Below, piece after piece: positions 24,054 to 36,129 of a stretch of DNA of 64,000 nt (the stretch's first letter is position 1; each line of letters starts with the position of its first letter). The translations under genes and the position numbers were made by a program. Source of the stretch: Streptomyces deccanensis (GTDB taxonomy: Bacteria > Actinomycetota > Actinomycetes > Streptomycetales > Streptomycetaceae); the NCBI RefSeq assembly GCF_022385335.1, contig NZ_CP092431.1, positions 4,526,001-4,590,000 of the forward strand, in the 5' to 3' direction. The notes beneath the pieces were generated by a model. The model worked only from the letters and a program-made list of their open reading frames with translations, made no database searches and had not been told where the DNA came from.

Positions 24054-25296
24054 GAACGGCGACGGCCACTCCGTACCCGGGGCCCCGCCCGTTCCGCTCT
24101 TCGGCGCGCGTTTCCGGGGCGAACCCGCCGCCCTGTACGGGGAGTTGCGGCGGGAGCACGGGGAGGTCGTGCCCGTGCTGCTGGACGGGGGCGTCCCGGC
24201 GTGGCTGGTGCTCGGCTACCGCGAGTTGCACCAGGTGACGAGCGATCCGGAACTGTTCAGCCGGAACTCCGAGCTGTGGAACCAGTGGCCGGCCATCCCG
24301 GCCGACTGGCCGCTGCTGCCCGTGATCAGCCCGGATCAGCCGTCGGTCCTCGGCACGGTCGGCGAGCGGCACCGGCAGCGCGCCGCGCTGATCGAGGAGG
24401 CGTGGGAGGCGGTCGATCCGCTGGAGCTGCGCGGTCATGTCGAGCGGTTCGCCGACGAGTTGATCGACGTGGTGTGCGGGGTGGGCGCGGCCGACCTGGT
24501 GGGGCAGTTCGCGGCGCCGCTGCCCGCGCGGGTGCTGGCGTTCCTGTTCGGTTTCCGGGAGGAGCACGCGCCGGGGCTGGTGGCGGCGCTGAACGACATC
24601 CTCGACGGGCAGGGCCGGGCGGTGGCGGCCGAGGGGTATCTGCGGTCGGCGATGGGGCGGCTGGTGGCCGAGCGTCGGCAGCGGCCCGGGGAAGACGTGG
24701 TGTCGCGGCTGTTGGCGAACGCGCGTGCGTACGAGGTGACGGTGGAGGAGGTCACGCACGATGTGATGGTGATGCTGGCGGTGGGGCACCAGCCGACGGC
24801 GGACTGGATCGGCAACTCGCTGCGGCTGATGCTGACGGACGAGCGGTTCGCGGCGTCGCTGTTCGGGGGGCGCAGCAGTGTGGCCGAGGCCATGAACGAG
24901 GTGCTGTGGGAGGACGCGCCGATCCAGAACGCGGCGGGGCGGTGGACGACGCGGGACACGCGGCTCGGTGGGCGGGTCCTCCGTGCGGGGGATCTGGTCC
25001 TGCTGGGTCTTCAAGGGGCGAACTCGGACCCGCGGGTCCGCACGCATGGCTCCGCGCTGACCGGGGGCAACAACGCGCACTTCTCCTTCGGGCACGGCGA
25101 GCACCGGTGTCCGTTCCCGGCCCAGGAGGCGGCCGAGGTCATCGCGCGGACGGGTATCGAGGTGCTGTTGGACCGGCTGCCGGATCTGGACCTCGCGGTC
25201 CCGGTGACGTCCCTGACGCGTCGGCCGTCGCCGTGGCTGCGGGGGTTGGTGGGGTTGCCGGTGCGGTTCTCGCCTGGGCCTGTGCGTGGGGGTTGA
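24034..25296 (+). CDS. Conservon cytochrome P450, CYP157-like with altered ExxR motif
   Basis: A 420-residue P450-fold protein. The heme-ligand region is FSFGHGEHRCPFPAQEAAE (Cys present; the usual small residue two positions on is Phe). The K-helix motif ExxR is replaced by EVLW in AEAMNEVLWEDAP. The I-helix reads VMLAVGHQPTADW in place of AGxET. Loss of ExxR with an E..W sequence is, as I recall, the hallmark of conservon CYP157 enzymes. TTG 24034 follows GGAGCAGG and overlaps cvnC by 20 nt, which supports co-translation. Whether it is an active monooxygenase is doubtful; a sensory or binding role within the conservon is possible. No second P450 (CYP154-type) follows. Confidence 0.88.
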   Translation: MDFATSENGDGHSVPGAPPVPLFGARFRGEPAALYGELRREHGEVVPVLLDGGVPAWLVLGYRELHQVTSDPELFSRNSELWNQWPAIPADWPLLPVISPDQPSVLGTVGERHRQRAALIEEAWEAVDPLELRGHVERFADELIDVVCGVGAADLVGQFAAPLPARVLAFLFGFREEHAPGLVAALNDILDGQGRAVAAEGYLRSAMGRLVAERRQRPGEDVVSRLLANARAYEVTVEEVTHDVMVMLAVGHQPTADWIGNSLRLMLTDERFAASLFGGRSSVAEAMNEVLWEDAPIQNAAGRWTTRDTRLGGRVLRAGDLVLLGLQGANSDPRVRTHGSALTGGNNAHFSFGHGEHRCPFPAQEAAEVIARTGIEVLLDRLPDLDLAVPVTSLTRRPSPWLRGLVGLPVRFSPGPVRGG

Positions 25297-25380
25297 GCTC
25301 GGTGTTTTTCGCCCCCGCCGCCCCTACCCGTCCCATCCTCAAGGGGCTGCGCCCCTTTGACCCCCACACGTCCGTCCGGT

Positions 25381-25500
25381 GGGGGCTGGTCGCGCAGTTC
25401 CCCGCGCCCCTGGAAAAGCGGGGCTGCGCCCCAGCTTTTCCAGGCCCGCGAGGCCTGGAGCCTTTAGGGGCGCGGGGAACTGCGCGAGAAGCCCCACCGG
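25381..25500. repeat. GC-rich intergenic inverted repeat, full copy (copy b)
   Basis: Arms at 25382-25411 and 25466-25495 are inverted copies of GGGCTGGTCGCGCAGTTC/CCCGCGCCCCT. A second hairpin lies inside (GGAAAAGC...GCTTTTCC). It fills most of the 314-bp gap between the P450 gene and serC; I see no gene in that gap. It may terminate the conservon transcript. Confidence 0.88.
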
Positions 25501-25598
25501 GCCCGCAGCCGCCGACGCACCCGAACCCCCGAGCTATTAGGCGCCCCGACCCCGTCTCACCCGACGGACGACGTTTCGCCCGGGTTTCCGGGAGCCGA

Positions 25599-26729
<1,131 letters not shown>

Positions 26730-26753
26730 CCTCGATCGCTCTTCGTACGACAT

Positions 26754-26793
26754 CGAAGGGCGCCCGGCAGCACGTGCTGCCGGGCGCCCTTCG
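26754..26793. terminator. Perfect 40-bp palindromic bidirectional terminator
   Basis: CGAAGGGCGCCCGGCAGCAC pairs with GTGCTGCCGGGCGCCCTTCG without a mismatch or loop. It lies 24 nt after serC and 24 nt after the stop of the convergent aminopeptidase gene. No U-tract follows, as is common for Streptomyces terminators. Confidence 0.92.
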
Positions 26794-26817
26794 CGTTCTT
26801 CACCGTGACGGTGATGC

Positions 26818-28437
26818 TCAGCCGCGGAAGCCGAGGATGCCGTGCAGGGTCTCACCGCCGGTCGCGGCCGGCCCCTGCGTGCTCAGCGTCGACTGGGCGG
26901 AAGCCTCCTGCGGGGCCGCCGGCTTCGGGTCGGGCAGCTTCTTGCAGGTGGCGTCGACCTTGCCCTTGCCGTGCGGCACCTTGCCGTTGGTGAGGTAGGT
27001 GGCCAGGTACTTGTCGAGGCAGCTGTTGCCGCTCAGCGTGATGCCGTGGTTGCCGCCGCCCTGCTCGACGACCAGGCTGGAGTTCTTGAGCAGCTTGTGG
27101 ACGGTGAGACCGCCCTGGTACGGGGTGGCCGCGTCGTCCGTGGCCTGGAACAGCAGCGTCGGAGGCAGCTTGGAGTTGGCGACGTTCACCGGCTTCAGCG
27201 ACTTGGTCGGCCAGAACGCGCACGGCGCGTTGTACCAGGCGTTGTTCCAGGTCATGAAGGGCGCCTTCTTGTAGACCGCCCAGTTGTCCTTCTGCCACTT
27301 CTTCCAGTCGCGCGGCCAGGACGCGTCACGGCACTGCACCGAGGTGTAGACGCTGTAGCCGTTGTCACCGGAGGAGTCGACGGCGGCGAAGTTCTGGTAC
27401 GCCTCGACCAGTGGGTCGGAGTTCTTGTCGCCCACGTAGGCGGCGAACGCCTCGGCGAGGAAGGGCCAGTAGCCGTTGTAGTAGCCGCCGGGGAGGAAGG
27501 TGTCCTCCAGTTCGGAGGCGCCCACCTTCACCGAGCCGCCGACCGGCTTCTTGGCGAGGGCGGCACGCATGGCGTACCACTTCGCCTCGATCTTCTTCGG
27601 GTCGGTGCCCAGCTTGTACGTGGCGTTGTGCTTGGCGACCCACGCCATGAACGCCTTGTGGCGCTTGTCGAAGGCGTAGTCCTGGTCGAGGTTGTCCTCG
27701 TACCAGACGCCGGTCGGGTCGACGATCGAGTCCAGCACCAGACGCCGTACGCGCTCGGGGTAGAGCTTGGCGTAGACCGCGCCGAGGTAGGTGCCGTACG
27801 AGTAACCGAAGTAGTTGATCTTCTTGGCGCCGAGGGCCTTGCGGATGGAGTCCAGGTCCTTCACGGCGCTGATCGTGTTGATGTAGGGCAGGACATCCTT
27901 GTGCTTCGTGCCGCAGGCCTTGGCGAAGTCCTGGGCCCGCTTGAGGTTCGCCTTCTCTATCGCGGCCGTGCTGGGCACGGAGTCCGGGCGCACCGGATCG
28001 AAGTACCCCGGCTTGCAGTTGAGGGCGGGCTTGCTGGCGCCCACGCCGCGCGGGTCGAAGCCGATGACGTCGTACTGGGCCGCGACCTTCTTCGGCAGCG
28101 AGGAGGCGACGAATCCGGCCAGCGTCAGACCGCTGCCGCCGGGGCCGCCGGGGTTGACCAGCAGCGGGCCCTGGTACGTCTTCGAGGTGTGCGGCACGCG
28201 GGACAGGGCCAGCGTGATCTTCTTGCCGCTCGGCTTCGCGTAGTCCAGCGGCACCTTCACCGACGCGCACTGCAGCGTCGGGTAGTCGTCAGTGGCGCAC
28301 TTCTTCCAGGCGACCTTCGCGGCGGCGGCCTGGACGGTGTTCGCGGCGGACGACCCGCTCGCGTTGGCGGGAACGGCGCTGAGCGTCCCGGCCAGGACGA
28401 CACCGGCGCCGCACAGCACGGCTGCGCTTCTTCTCAT
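26818..28437 (-). CDS. Secreted tripeptidyl aminopeptidase-type alpha/beta hydrolase
   Basis: A 539-residue exported serine peptidase-like protein of the Streptomyces Tap/Slp group. A signal peptide (RRSAAVLCGAGVVLAGTLSA, cleavage after VPANA) is followed by the alpha/beta domain with oxyanion LLVNPGGPGGSG, nucleophile elbow YFGYSYGTYLGAVYA (Ser), the acid in LLFQATDDAATPYQGG, and the histidine in VEQGGGNHGITLSGN. The C-terminal part corresponds to a TAP-like domain. Such enzymes remove tripeptides from secreted proteins and growth-medium peptides. ATG 28437 is preceded by GAGAGAA. A long inverted repeat at 28522-28556 lies in its promoter region. Confidence 0.92.
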   Translation of the reverse strand: MRRSAAVLCGAGVVLAGTLSAVPANASGSSAANTVQAAAAKVAWKKCATDDYPTLQCASVKVPLDYAKPSGKKITLALSRVPHTSKTYQGPLLVNPGGPGGSGLTLAGFVASSLPKKVAAQYDVIGFDPRGVGASKPALNCKPGYFDPVRPDSVPSTAAIEKANLKRAQDFAKACGTKHKDVLPYINTISAVKDLDSIRKALGAKKINYFGYSYGTYLGAVYAKLYPERVRRLVLDSIVDPTGVWYEDNLDQDYAFDKRHKAFMAWVAKHNATYKLGTDPKKIEAKWYAMRAALAKKPVGGSVKVGASELEDTFLPGGYYNGYWPFLAEAFAAYVGDKNSDPLVEAYQNFAAVDSSGDNGYSVYTSVQCRDASWPRDWKKWQKDNWAVYKKAPFMTWNNAWYNAPCAFWPTKSLKPVNVANSKLPPTLLFQATDDAATPYQGGLTVHKLLKNSSLVVEQGGGNHGITLSGNSCLDKYLATYLTNGKVPHGKGKVDATCKKLPDPKPAAPQEASAQSTLSTQGPAATGGETLHGILGFRG

Positions 28438-28521
28438 GGAGTTCTCTCGCAACGGTGAGGGGGGTTCACGGACCGCGGGTACGCGGCCCGTGCCGCATGG
28501 TTCCGGAAGAGGGCACCCCTC

Positions 28522-28556
28522 ACTCAGTCATTCGACCAAGACTTGACCGAATTGAG
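28522..28556. promoter_or_regulatory. Near-palindrome upstream of the secreted peptidase
   Basis: ACTCAGTCATTCGACCAAG and CTTGACCGAATTGAGT form inverted arms around a single central base, with a three-base asymmetry. It lies about 85 nt before the peptidase ATG and 60 nt beyond the cellulase stop, so it belongs to the peptidase promoter. Candidate operator; regulator unknown. Confidence 0.5.
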
Positions 28557-28617
28557 TCATTGCTTACTCACAGACGAAGCACAGAAGGGGGCAGTTGCAC
28601 AGATCCGGGACACTGCC

Positions 28618-31218
<2,601 letters not shown>

Positions 31219-31222
<4 letters not shown>

Positions 31223-32199
31223 GCGGCGGCCCCCTTGTCGTTCTCGTCGGTCTTCTCCGTGCGGTGGCCCGTCAGGCGCAGGAACACGTCGTCCAGGCTG
31301 GGCCTGCGCAGGCCGATGTCCTCGACCCGTACACCCTCGTCCTGGAGGGTGCGGGCCACCTCGGTGAGGGCCGAGACGCGGTCGGTCACGGGCGCGTGGA
31401 CCCGCAACTCCGTCTCGTCCGACTCCGGTTCGCCGTCCGAGACGCGGGCGACGACCTTCACCGCGCGCGGGATGTCGGCGCGCTCGGCGACGACGACCTC
31501 GATCCGGTCACCGCCGACCGTGCTCTTCAGCCCGTCCGGGGTGTCGTCCGCGATGGCCCGTCCCTGGTCGATGACGGTGATGCGCGAGGCGAGCCGGTCG
31601 GCCTCCTCCAGATACTGCGTGGTGAGCAGCACGGTCGTCCCGCTCGCCACCAACGCCCGTACGGAGTCCCAGACTTCGCCCCGGCTGCGCGGGTCGAGGC
31701 CGGTCGTCGGCTCGTCGAGGAAGAGGACGGCCGGGGCGAGGATCATCGACGCGGCGAGGTCGAGCCGACGCCGCATACCGCCGCTGTACTTGCCGACGCC
31801 CTTGTCGGCGGCGTCGGTGAGGTCGAACCGGTCGAGCAGCTCGACCGCGCGCAGCTTCGCCCGCTGCCCGCCGAGATGGAACAGCCGGCCGAACATCTCC
31901 AGGTTCTGACGACCGGTCAGCACCTCGTCCACGGCGGCGTACTGCCCCGTGAGGCCGATGCGGGCCCGCACCTCGCGCGGGTGCCGCGCCACATCGAGGC
32001 CGGCCACCGTCGCCCGGCCGCCGTCCAGGCGCAGCAGCGTGGAGAGGATGCGCACGGCGGTGGTCTTGCCCGCGCCGTTCGGACCGAGGAGGCCGTGCAC
32101 CGTGCCCTCGCGGACGGTGAGGTCGAAGCCGTCCAGCGCGCGTTTCTCCCCGTACCGCTTCTCCAGACCCTCGGCCCGGACCGCGTATCCGTCACTCAT
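31219..32199 (-). CDS. ABC transporter ATP-binding protein (DrrA-like)
   Basis: A 326-residue daunorubicin-resistance-type ATPase. Walker A is [16 protein letters not shown], the signature [19 protein letters not shown], and Walker B with D-loop [16 protein letters not shown]. The H-loop is in [18 protein letters not shown]. The C-terminal ~90 residues form the regulatory extension typical of DrrA (ending [19 protein letters not shown]). It drives the permease encoded 4 nt overlapping downstream. A paired repeat at 32235-32268 lies before its start and is shared with the divergent TetR. Confidence 0.94.
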
Positions 32200-32234
32200 C
32201 GAGTCCCCCTCACCAGACGTCCGTCAAGAACTGA

Positions 32235-32268
32235 GTACACCGTACCCGATTTCGCGTACGACGTACCC
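32235..32268. promoter_or_regulatory. GTAC-N3-GTAC double operator between drrA-like and tetR genes
   Basis: GTACACCGTACCC (32235-32247) and GTACGACGTACCC (32256-32268) are spaced exactly 21 bp, two helical turns. Each contains a palindromic GTAC-N3-GTAC core. The placement between a TetR gene and the exporter it would control is the standard autoregulatory layout. Confidence 0.65.
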
Positions 32269-32299
32269 AGTTTTTTCGCGAGCACCTAAACTCGGGCTC

Positions 32300-33130
32300 A
32301 TGACAAGGGGCAAGAGCGCTACGGCGGGCGGTGCGGCAGGCGCGGCGGGCAGCACCGCCGGCGGCACGGAGACCAGCGGCAGCGGCGACATCGTCCGCAC
32401 ACAGCAACTGCTCTGGGACACCGGCCCACGCCCCAGTCGCGGCCCGAAGCCGGGGCTCACCCTGGACCGGATCGTGGAGGCGGCGGTCCGGGTCGCCGAC
32501 ACGGAGGGGCTGCACGCCCTCTCCATGCGCCGGGTCGCCACCGAACTCGGCACCGGGACCATGTCCCTGTACCGCTACCTCCCCGGCAAGGGCGAACTGC
32601 TGGACCTGATGCTCGACCGCGTCCAGCGGCCCTCCGAGAACCCGGCCGACCTCGGCGACGGCGGCTGGCGCTCGGCCCTGGAGGCGATGGGCCGCGCCAC
32701 CCTGGCCCTCTACCGCCGCCACCCCTGGCTGCTCCAGGTCAACCAGTCCCGCCCGGTCCTCGGGCCGAGCGCGCTCGACGGCATGGAGAAGGTGCTCTCC
32801 CGCATCAAGTCCATGGGGCTGACCGACCCCGAACTGATCTCAGCGGTCGTCGCGGTGGACGGCTACGTGGTCGGCGCGGCCCGCACCCAGCTCTACGCGC
32901 AGGAGGCGGAACACCGCACCGGCCTCACCGACGCGGAGTTCTGGCAGGCCCAGGCGCCCATCCTGGAGGAACTGATGCTCTCCGGCCGCTACCCCCTCCT
33001 CGCCGGCCTCTCCGAGGACGCGTTCGGTACGGACTTCGACCACTTCGAGTTCGGGTTGCAGCGCCTTCTGGACGGCCTGGAGGTGTACGTGAACCGGCGG
33101 CGCGAGGGCGGGGAGGCCGGGGGTGGGTAG
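32300..33130 (+). CDS. TetR-family regulator with TetR_C domain
   Basis: A 276-residue regulator. After a Gly/Ala/Thr-rich N-terminal arm (~50 residues) comes the helix-turn-helix (RIVEAAVRVADTEGLHALSM, RVATELGTGTMSLYRYLPGK). A TetR_C-type ligand domain follows (ALEAMGRATLALYRRHPWLL, FEFGLQRLLDGLEVYVNRR). ATG 32300 is 7 nt after TAAACT (32287-32292), consistent with a leaderless mRNA. It is divergent from the DrrAB-like exporter and most likely represses it. Confidence 0.9.
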   Translation: MTRGKSATAGGAAGAAGSTAGGTETSGSGDIVRTQQLLWDTGPRPSRGPKPGLTLDRIVEAAVRVADTEGLHALSMRRVATELGTGTMSLYRYLPGKGELLDLMLDRVQRPSENPADLGDGGWRSALEAMGRATLALYRRHPWLLQVNQSRPVLGPSALDGMEKVLSRIKSMGLTDPELISAVVAVDGYVVGAARTQLYAQEAEHRTGLTDAEFWQAQAPILEELMLSGRYPLLAGLSEDAFGTDFDHFEFGLQRLLDGLEVYVNRRREGGEAGGG

Positions 33131-33193
33131 TGGGGGCTGCGGGCAGGCTGGGGCTGCGGGGAGCCGGGGCTCTGGGCAGCCGGGCGTTGCGCG

Positions 33194-33341
33194 GAGCCGG
33201 AGGGCTCAAGACGACGGGCGGTTGCGGGGGTGGCCAGGCGGTTGCGGGTGACCTGGGGCTGTGAAGAGCCGGGGCTGTAGGGAGCCGGGGGCTCAGGACG
33301 ACGGGCGGTTGCGGGTAGCCGGGGGCTCAGGACGACGGGCG
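33194..33341. repeat. Three ~34-bp direct repeats copying the tail of the beta-propeller gene
   Basis: AGCCGGGGGCTCAGGACGAC (25 bp with the following GGGCG) occurs perfectly at 33283-33307 and 33317-33341, and a diverged copy with the same following GGTTGCGGG lies at 33194-33227. The copy at 33317 contains the last codons and stop of the propeller gene, so the intergenic copies look like duplications of that gene end. The rest of 33131-33326 is G-rich low-complexity DNA without a gene. Confidence 0.75.
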
Positions 33342-34382
33342 ACGTAGTAGGCGCCTGAAGCCCCATACGACGACGACCGCGCCGGCCACGGCGAGCGCGC
33401 CGACCTTGACGGTCGAGCTGGTGCCCTCGCCGTCGGCCTGGGCCGTACCCGAAGCGTCCCCGTCGGACCCGGAGGAGGACGAGCCGGAGCCGCCGCTCCC
33501 GGAGCCGCCGCCGGGCACGTCCCGCGCGACGACCGAGCTGCCGGACCCCTCACTGCCGTACATGATCTTCGAGCCGTCGGTGCGGAAGGTCACCGACTCC
33601 CCCTGCCGCTGCAGGGGCACGCTCAGCCGCTCGACCTTCTTGATCTTGCCGCCGTTCCAGTCGTAAAGGATGCCGCCGAAGTACGCGCGCAGGGCGAGCT
33701 GCTTGCCGTCCGGCGAGAACGCGCCGTCCGTGACCTCCAGATCGGGCACGGCGGCGACCTTCCTGAACACGTTGGTGCCGGAGGCAGACAGCTCGGCCGG
33801 TCCTTCGTACAGGGACCCGCCCGCCTCGTTCTTGTCGGCGATGTAGACCCGCCCGGTCTTCGGGTGCACCATCAGCGCCTCCGCGTCCCGCGCCCCGTCC
33901 TCGTACTTCACGACGTACTGCGTGGCCTTGAGCGTCTGGTCCTTCAGCTCCTTCGGCTCCGGCAGCTCGTAGATCCACACGTACGCCCAGGTGCCGCCGA
34001 GGTTGTCGCCGATGTCGCCGACGTAGAGCTTGTTGTCCGGGCCCATGGAGATCGCCTCGACGTCACGCGGGGTGCCGACGCCCGTCATGGTGACCGTGGC
34101 GACCGTCTCGCCCGTCTCGCTGTCGACGGCGTAGAGGTACGCCCCGTCGTCGCTGTCGTTGTGGGTCCAGTAGACCCCCGGGTGCTGGCGCGACGCGGCG
34201 AGACCGCTCGACTCGGTGATCCGCGAGTCCTTCATCGTGAACCCGTCGTCGTCGGCGACCGCGGGCGCGGCCGGGAGGGCGGCGAACAGGAGCGCGGCGA
34301 GACCGGCGAGACCGGCGAAGCCGGGGCGGGCCGCGCGGAACCGGCGGAGGGGGTGAGGGCGGTTGAGGGGGCGACGGCGCAT
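33327..34382 (-). CDS. Exported beta-propeller (NHL/WD40-like) protein with C-terminal membrane anchor
   Basis: A 351-residue protein. A signal peptide (GFAGLAGLAALLFAALPAAP, cleavage near AVA-DDD) precedes a propeller of repeated blades such as LAASRQHPGVYWTHNDSDDG, AISMGPDNKLYVGDIGDN and GAFSPDGKQLALRAYFGGIL. A Gly/Ser-rich linker and a C-terminal hydrophobic helix (VGALAVAGAVVVVWGF) followed by RRLLRRPSS suggest membrane anchoring. ATG 34382 marks the signal-peptide start; the frame is open upstream through the repeat element. Function unknown; probably an extracellular binding or phosphatase-like propeller. Confidence 0.78.
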   Translation of the reverse strand: MRRRPLNRPHPLRRFRAARPGFAGLAGLAALLFAALPAAPAVADDDGFTMKDSRITESSGLAASRQHPGVYWTHNDSDDGAYLYAVDSETGETVATVTMTGVGTPRDVEAISMGPDNKLYVGDIGDNLGGTWAYVWIYELPEPKELKDQTLKATQYVVKYEDGARDAEALMVHPKTGRVYIADKNEAGGSLYEGPAELSASGTNVFRKVAAVPDLEVTDGAFSPDGKQLALRAYFGGILYDWNGGKIKKVERLSVPLQRQGESVTFRTDGSKIMYGSEGSGSSVVARDVPGGGSGSGGSGSSSSGSDGDASGTAQADGEGTSSTVKVGALAVAGAVVVVWGFRRLLRRPSS

Positions 34383-34460
34383 GGGCCCAAGCCTGCCATC
34401 TCGCTCCGCTGGGTGGGGTGGGGGAGCGCCGTGGGGGTCCGGGGTGCGTCGTCGGGCGCG

Positions 34461-34534
34461 GCCCGGTGGGGCTTCTCGCGCAGTTCCCCGCGCCCCTGAA
34501 AAGCAGGGGCGCGGGGAACTGCGCGACCAGCCCC
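34461..34534. repeat. GC-rich intergenic inverted repeat, compact copy (copy c)
   Basis: Arms 34468-34497 and 34505-34534 pair almost perfectly across a 7-nt loop (GAAAAGC). Unlike the other copies it lies between two divergent genes, in front of both starts. Confidence 0.9.
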
Positions 34535-34627
34535 GACGCACCCGCACCCGGCAACGTGGCCAGACTCACAGCTCCCCATGTCCCGGCCGTCGCCTACCAG
34601 TCGGTAGCGATCGTTCATGATGTGCGG

Positions 34628-35317
34628 ATGCTCAGGTTCATGCCCGTAGGCGACTCCATGACGATCGGGAGCGCGGGCGAACACACATGGCGCTACCGGC
34701 TCTGGCAGCACCTGCGCACGACGTACAACGGCCCCTTCAAGATCGTCGGGCCGCGCGAGACGCTCTACGACAAGGCGACGGACACCCCGACGTCGTACGA
34801 GTACGCCGACACCGACCCGCGTTTCCCCCGCGCCCACCTCGCGGGCTGGGGCGAGGGCTGGCTGCACATGGCCCCGCTGATCGCCGACGCGGTCCGCACC
34901 CACCGGGCCGACGTCCTCCTCGTCTCCCTCGGCCTCATCGACCTGGGCTTCTACACCAACGCCGAGCAGACCGCCGAGAACACCCGCCGTTTCGTCGAGG
35001 CCGCCCGCGAGGCCGACCCGCACATCCGCATGGTCCTCCTGCCGGTCACCCCGAACATCCGCGCCGTGTCCGACGCCCCCTTCGCCGCCCAGGTCGCCCG
35101 CTTCAACGAACTCCTCGCCAAGACGGCCGCCGACCTCGACGAACCCCGCTCGCCCCTCCTGCTGGCCTCCCCTCCCCCGTCGTACGACATCAACTGGGAC
35201 ACCTACGACGGCACCCACCCCAACGCCTCCGGCGAACACAAACTGGCGGCGACGTTCGCCAACGCGATGCACGAGGCCTGGGACCTGGGGGGACCGTACG
35301 AGCTGCCGTACTCCTGA
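34628..35317 (+). CDS. SGNH/GDSL-family hydrolase
   Basis: A 229-residue cytosolic esterase-like protein. Block I is FMPVGDSMTIG (catalytic Ser), block II the glycine in HLAGWGEGW, and block V is DGTHPNASGEHKLA (Asp and His). The block III Asn is not placed with certainty: VSLGLIDLGF reads LID where GxND is usual, so the oxyanion Asn may be missing. No signal peptide. ATG 34628 gives the best family start, though ATG 34637 is also possible. Substrate unknown. Confidence 0.85.
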   Translation: MLRFMPVGDSMTIGSAGEHTWRYRLWQHLRTTYNGPFKIVGPRETLYDKATDTPTSYEYADTDPRFPRAHLAGWGEGWLHMAPLIADAVRTHRADVLLVSLGLIDLGFYTNAEQTAENTRRFVEAAREADPHIRMVLLPVTPNIRAVSDAPFAAQVARFNELLAKTAADLDEPRSPLLLASPPPSYDINWDTYDGTHPNASGEHKLAATFANAMHEAWDLGGPYELPYS

Positions 35318-35434
35318 GCTCACACGTCCCGTCGGCAAGGGAGTTTGGTCGTCCGTCCGTGCCCTGGTCACCGTGCGTATCGTTGTACTGCGCGGCCGTC
35401 CTCGGTCGAGGGGCGGCCGGGGAGGAGCGCCACG

Positions 35435-36025
35435 ATGACCGTCCTTGAAGACAGGATCGCGATGGCCGACAGCGACAACACGCGCCAGCTGGACGACATG
35501 TTCGAACGGCTCGAGAAGATGCCCGTCCCCGAGGGATACAAGGTAGAGATCGTCGGGGGGACCATCTACATGTCGCCGCAGCGGGACATCCACTGGCAGA
35601 CGATTCGCAAGCTCATCTGGGCATTGGAGGATCATTTCGGACGGGAGGCGACGGTGTTGTCGGACGTCCGCATCGACTTCCCGGGCCGCCAGAACGGCCT
35701 CGCCCCGGACGTGGCCAAGTTCCGCGACGACGCCGAGAAGGACTCCCACGGCCGCTGGCGCTATGAGGACGTCGAGTTCATCGCCGAGGTCATCTCCACG
35801 GACACCGCCAGGAACGACTACGGCCCCAAGAAGACCGCGTACGCCCTCGCCGAGGTCCCCGTCTACCTGATCGCCGACCCCTACGTGGGCAAGTGCCGGC
35901 TGTTCACCCAGCCCAAGGACGGCGACTATCTCAGTGACCTGTCCATCACCTACGGCGCCGAGGTGGACATGACCACCACCCCCCTCGACCTGGTGCTTCC
36001 CACCGCCAAGTTCCCCCGAGGCTGA
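35435..36025 (+). CDS. Uma2-family endonuclease-fold protein
   Basis: A 196-residue protein of the Uma2/DUF820 family, which has a PD-(D/E)xK nuclease fold. Visible elements are YKVEIVGGTIYMSP, GLAPDVAKFRDDA (acidic residue), VEFIAEVISTDTARNDYGPK (second acid) and KTAYALAEVPVYLIADPYVG. The family is multi-copy in Streptomyces and its role is unknown; it may be derived from mobile DNA. ATG 35435 has GGAGGAGC 7 nt upstream. Confidence 0.88.
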   Translation: MTVLEDRIAMADSDNTRQLDDMFERLEKMPVPEGYKVEIVGGTIYMSPQRDIHWQTIRKLIWALEDHFGREATVLSDVRIDFPGRQNGLAPDVAKFRDDAEKDSHGRWRYEDVEFIAEVISTDTARNDYGPKKTAYALAEVPVYLIADPYVGKCRLFTQPKDGDYLSDLSITYGAEVDMTTTPLDLVLPTAKFPRG

Positions 36026-36129
36026 CGACACCCCCCGTCCGGATCCGGCGCTCCGCACTTGCCCGGCGTCCCCCCGCTCGCTTGGATGTCCCGGTCGGAC
36101 GCGGCGGTGGCGAAGACGGGGCGGGGCGG

